Positions 61,782 to 64,000 of a stretch of DNA of 64,000 bases are shown here, piece after piece; the first letter of the stretch is position 1; the number at the start of each line of letters is the position of its first letter. Below the pieces are notes generated by a model. The model saw only the letters and a list, made by a program, of their open reading frames with translations, ran no database searches and was not told the origin of the DNA. The position numbers were made by a program, and so were the translations under genes. This DNA is from Sediminicola sp037203765. GTDB taxonomy: Bacteria; Bacteroidota; Bacteroidia; Flavobacteriales; Flavobacteriaceae. The stretch is taken from NCBI RefSeq assembly GCF_037203765.1, contig NZ_JBBCAS010000001.1, forward strand, positions 496,001 through 560,000. The letters run 5' to 3'.

Positions 61782-64000
61782 TTAAAAACCGAACTGATTA
61801 TAACTACTGAATTGATAGGGCCTGTACACAATGGCACGTTGCCTATCCTTTAACATAAACTCTTCGGTGACCAGATCTATGAGCTCAAGATCGGTTTCTG
61901 TATCTTCTATTCGGAGGCCCTGGCTCTTGTAAAATGGCTTCGTATGTAGGCCTTGGTCATTGCTATATACCACAAGGTACATTTGATAGCCGTCGTCATA
62001 ATCTTGGTTGTTCCTCAATTTAAAATAATAACCGGTATATTCCTTGTTTTCATATTCCAATTTTTTGGAGGTCAGGTACTGTATGGTGTTCCTTGATGCG
62101 TCATATTCCTCCTGATCAAAGAATGAGGCTTCAGCCAACTGCTGCTGTGTCCTATATTGCACAGGGAAAAGGTAGAGCTTGTCCATGTCTTTCACTTTGT
62201 TGAACAAAAGGGATCTGCTGTTGATATTGGCGGCCAGGGAATCGATCATTCCAAAAGGTATATTTTTATTGTCCTGGGCCAGCAGGGTAACATAGGTGGT
62301 TCTTATTTTTGGATCATTGCTCAGTAAAAGTCGGTTAAAAAACTGTTGTACCTCTTTGTCCTTGATAAATGGATACAGCAATATTTCGTAGTCTTCCAGA
62401 ATATTGGTGTTCTGTAATTGGGTATTGCTAAAAAATCGCTTTTGGCTATCCGGGGAGATCCATTGCCCTAAATGTCTTTTCAGTTGTAATTTGGCATCAT
62501 TGAGTATTTGCTTGCTATATTTTTTATAACGCTTTGGCTTGATCATCCCTTTGGAGACCAAATCGGCCAAGATGGAAAATATGGGACTGTTGTATTCCTC
62601 AATGGTACTATAATCCAATATTTGTGGGTACAGTTTACTGGCGAGCTCGAGGTTTTCCATATAGGGTTTAAAGATGGTGTGGATTTCCAGTTTATTGGAA
62701 ATCAACGGCAGATCTTTGGACATAAGATCCAATAATAGCTCTGTGGAACTGTCATCTGCTTTTTTGGATATCGCCTGTAAAATTTTGGTCTGGGCATTGG
62801 AGTTGTTGTAGGAGTTTACATAAAATGTCCTAAAAAATGGAAAAACCGCGGGATCATCAATTTCACCCATTTTTTGGATTAGGGTTGCTTGAATGTTCTT
62901 CTGGTCTTCCCTAAAATTAAAATCAGAAATATAGTGCATCAGAGAATCCAAATGTTTTCTTGTAAAATGCAAAAATCTGATGCCGTCCATACTAATACTG
63001 TCGCGCTCCCTTAGGGCCTTAAAGAAATCGGGCACTTTGTCCTCCATGAGATCCCTGCCGATTAGGGTATCCATGGGTTTAAAGTTGTCAAAGAATTCAG
63101 TGACGAAGGCTGTTGGTTCAACAAGGGTGTCCGTATTGGTTTTAAGCTCATACATCAGTCCCCCCTTGGCAATGTTTTTTACCATAATTCTTGTAGAACT
63201 GGCCGAATCCCCCAAACTGAGATTTAGTTCATAATATCCTTTGGGGGAGACGGAGCTTTGCTCATCGTGGATGGTAAAATTTCTGTTGGAATAAATCTTT
63301 TTACGTAACGCCCAGACCGAATCTATACTGGGAAACATGAGGTAATCGTGGGCTTTGCTCAGTTCAACGGTAATAGCCTCATTGTTCTTGTTCAAATAAA
63401 GGGTCTTCTTTACAAATGGGCTATATGGTTTTGGCTTGTTCTTGCCAGCGTAATAATGGTTGCTGTTCTCCACGAATTTTGGGGGAACAACATTACTTAC
63501 CGTGGTAAAATAAAGAGCGGTATCCTTGACCTTTTCAAAAGGCTCGGAATAAACGGATTGATGTAGGCTGAAGGAATTAAAATAGGAATTGGCCTCAAGG
63601 TCACTATTGGTCAGGGCCCCCAATAGATAGTAATCCCCACCGTTGATCACCGTTTTTAGGTGCAATTTCTGTCCGGAAGAAAAAGGTGCTGCGGAACGCA
63701 ATGACTTATCGGTCACTTTGCCAAACTTTGGATCCAACGCTAGGTCATCGTAAAAACGTTGCTGTATCTGCTTCAGTTCAAAGCTGTCTTCTTCAATAAA
63801 ATTAAAATCATTCAAGGTTACTTTCTTCAAAAAGAAGTAGGCCCCTGTGTTTTGGTCGTGGCCTTCAAGAGACCTGGCGCCATTACGGTAGCGATTGGGA
63901 AAGGTGTACAAAGAGGGCATTTTGACCTGAAAATCCTTATAACCAGAGCTCACCAGTTCTTTTTGGGCCGTAATTTTTTTGAACTTGATACTATTGAAAA
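61782..64000 (-). CDS. Large hypothetical protein, C-terminal part (partial)
   Basis: The frame is open to the window edge, so at least 739 residues are encoded and the N-terminus is missing. A GTG at 63953 is in frame but coding continues upstream of it. The middle (about 330-600 of the visible part) is rich in repeated helices and may be HEAT-like; the last 130 residues are beta-rich. Family not recognised with certainty; large C-terminal halves like this accompany TraB/GumN-type domains in some flavobacteria. Stop is 10 bp before the DUF1460 start, so the two genes form an operon. Confidence 0.75.
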   Translation of the reverse strand, partial: FNSIKFKKITAQKELVSSGYKDFQVKMPSLYTFPNRYRNGARSLEGHDQNTGAYFFLKKVTLNDFNFIEEDSFELKQIQQRFYDDLALDPKFGKVTDKSLRSAAPFSSGQKLHLKTVINGGDYYLLGALTNSDLEANSYFNSFSLHQSVYSEPFEKVKDTALYFTTVSNVVPPKFVENSNHYYAGKNKPKPYSPFVKKTLYLNKNNEAITVELSKAHDYLMFPSIDSVWALRKKIYSNRNFTIHDEQSSVSPKGYYELNLSLGDSASSTRIMVKNIAKGGLMYELKTNTDTLVEPTAFVTEFFDNFKPMDTLIGRDLMEDKVPDFFKALRERDSISMDGIRFLHFTRKHLDSLMHYISDFNFREDQKNIQATLIQKMGEIDDPAVFPFFRTFYVNSYNNSNAQTKILQAISKKADDSSTELLLDLMSKDLPLISNKLEIHTIFKPYMENLELASKLYPQILDYSTIEEYNSPIFSILADLVSKGMIKPKRYKKYSKQILNDAKLQLKRHLGQWISPDSQKRFFSNTQLQNTNILEDYEILLYPFIKDKEVQQFFNRLLLSNDPKIRTTYVTLLAQDNKNIPFGMIDSLAANINSRSLLFNKVKDMDKLYLFPVQYRTQQQLAEASFFDQEEYDASRNTIQYLTSKKLEYENKEYTGYYFKLRNNQDYDDGYQMYLVVYSNDQGLHTKPFYKSQGLRIEDTETDLELIDLVTEEFMLKDRQRAIVYRPYQFSSYNQFGF

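Noticed and set aside
1..64000. CRISPR arrays, insertion sequences, rRNA and tRNA genes
   Set aside because: No regularly spaced direct repeats, no transposase frame with terminal repeats, and no cloverleaf-like or rRNA sequence were recognised by eye.

Overview
The window is a stretch of chromosome from a Bacteroidota bacterium, almost certainly a member of the Flavobacteriaceae (marine Maribacter/Zobellia/Muricauda type; genus not resolved). The reasons are a C-terminal type IX secretion sorting domain on a secreted subtilase, a three-gene sdhCAB with a B-type flavoprotein, flavobacterial families (DUF2480, DUF3078, DUF4153, DUF6973, M43 cytophagalysin, DUF1460), and promoters that fit TTTG-N17-23-TAnnTTTG rather than the sigma70 consensus. 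No rRNA, tRNA, CRISPR array or insertion sequence was recognised.

Layout. 1-1.1 kb: 3' end of a class A penicillin-binding protein. 1.2-6.4 kb: CoA-transferase pair, a tiny ORF with its own terminator, GNAT acetyltransferase, secreted serine hydrolase, methionine-type aminotransferase, and a Vsr-like nuclease lacking its zinc site. 6.4-9.9 kb: sdhCAB with promoter and terminator. 10-18.7 kb: aspartoacylase-like zinc enzyme, large secreted Vps10/BNR protein, aminopeptidase P, BrnQ carrier, small CxxC protein, ThiL. 18.9-28.5 kb: two-part SUF iron-sulfur cluster locus (sufA-B-C-D, then sufS behind its own terminator and promoter, then an M43 protease and a lipoprotein, then sufE-DUF59-DUF2480-DUF3078). 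28.56-29.16 kb: gene-free, holding two tandem copies of what looks like a structured small RNA on the minus strand. 29.2-39.3 kb: HflX, EEP nuclease, T9SS subtilase, DnaQ-like exonuclease, DUF4153 membrane protein, Ogt, CNNM/CBS transporter, exported DinB. 39.4-46.2 kb: an eight-gene heme operon hemA-hemC-hemD-hemE-DUF6973-hemF-ychJ-hemB, divergent from an AraC regulator that has a Fur-box-like palindrome in front of it. 47.3-51.6 kb: an AT-rich accessory island with a GHKL ATPase/PD-(D/E)XK fusion (candidate defence protein), a large stem-loop repeat and a DUF4932 protein. 51.6-64 kb: transglutaminase, MarC, an alcohol dehydrogenase/amine oxidase/SDR run, an aromatic-amino-acid-type decarboxylase with an M24 protein and ChrA-type transporter, DUF1460, and a large unfinished protein.

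Functional links. SDH, SUF and heme biosynthesis supply and use iron cofactors. The sufA leader and the araC promoter share an ATTTAGAA-type half-site that may reflect common iron control. The most novel-looking items are the duplicated small RNA with compensatory base changes, the GHKL-nuclease island, and two nearly identical TetR-type palindromes 24 kb apart, neither in front of a recognisable regulator gene.
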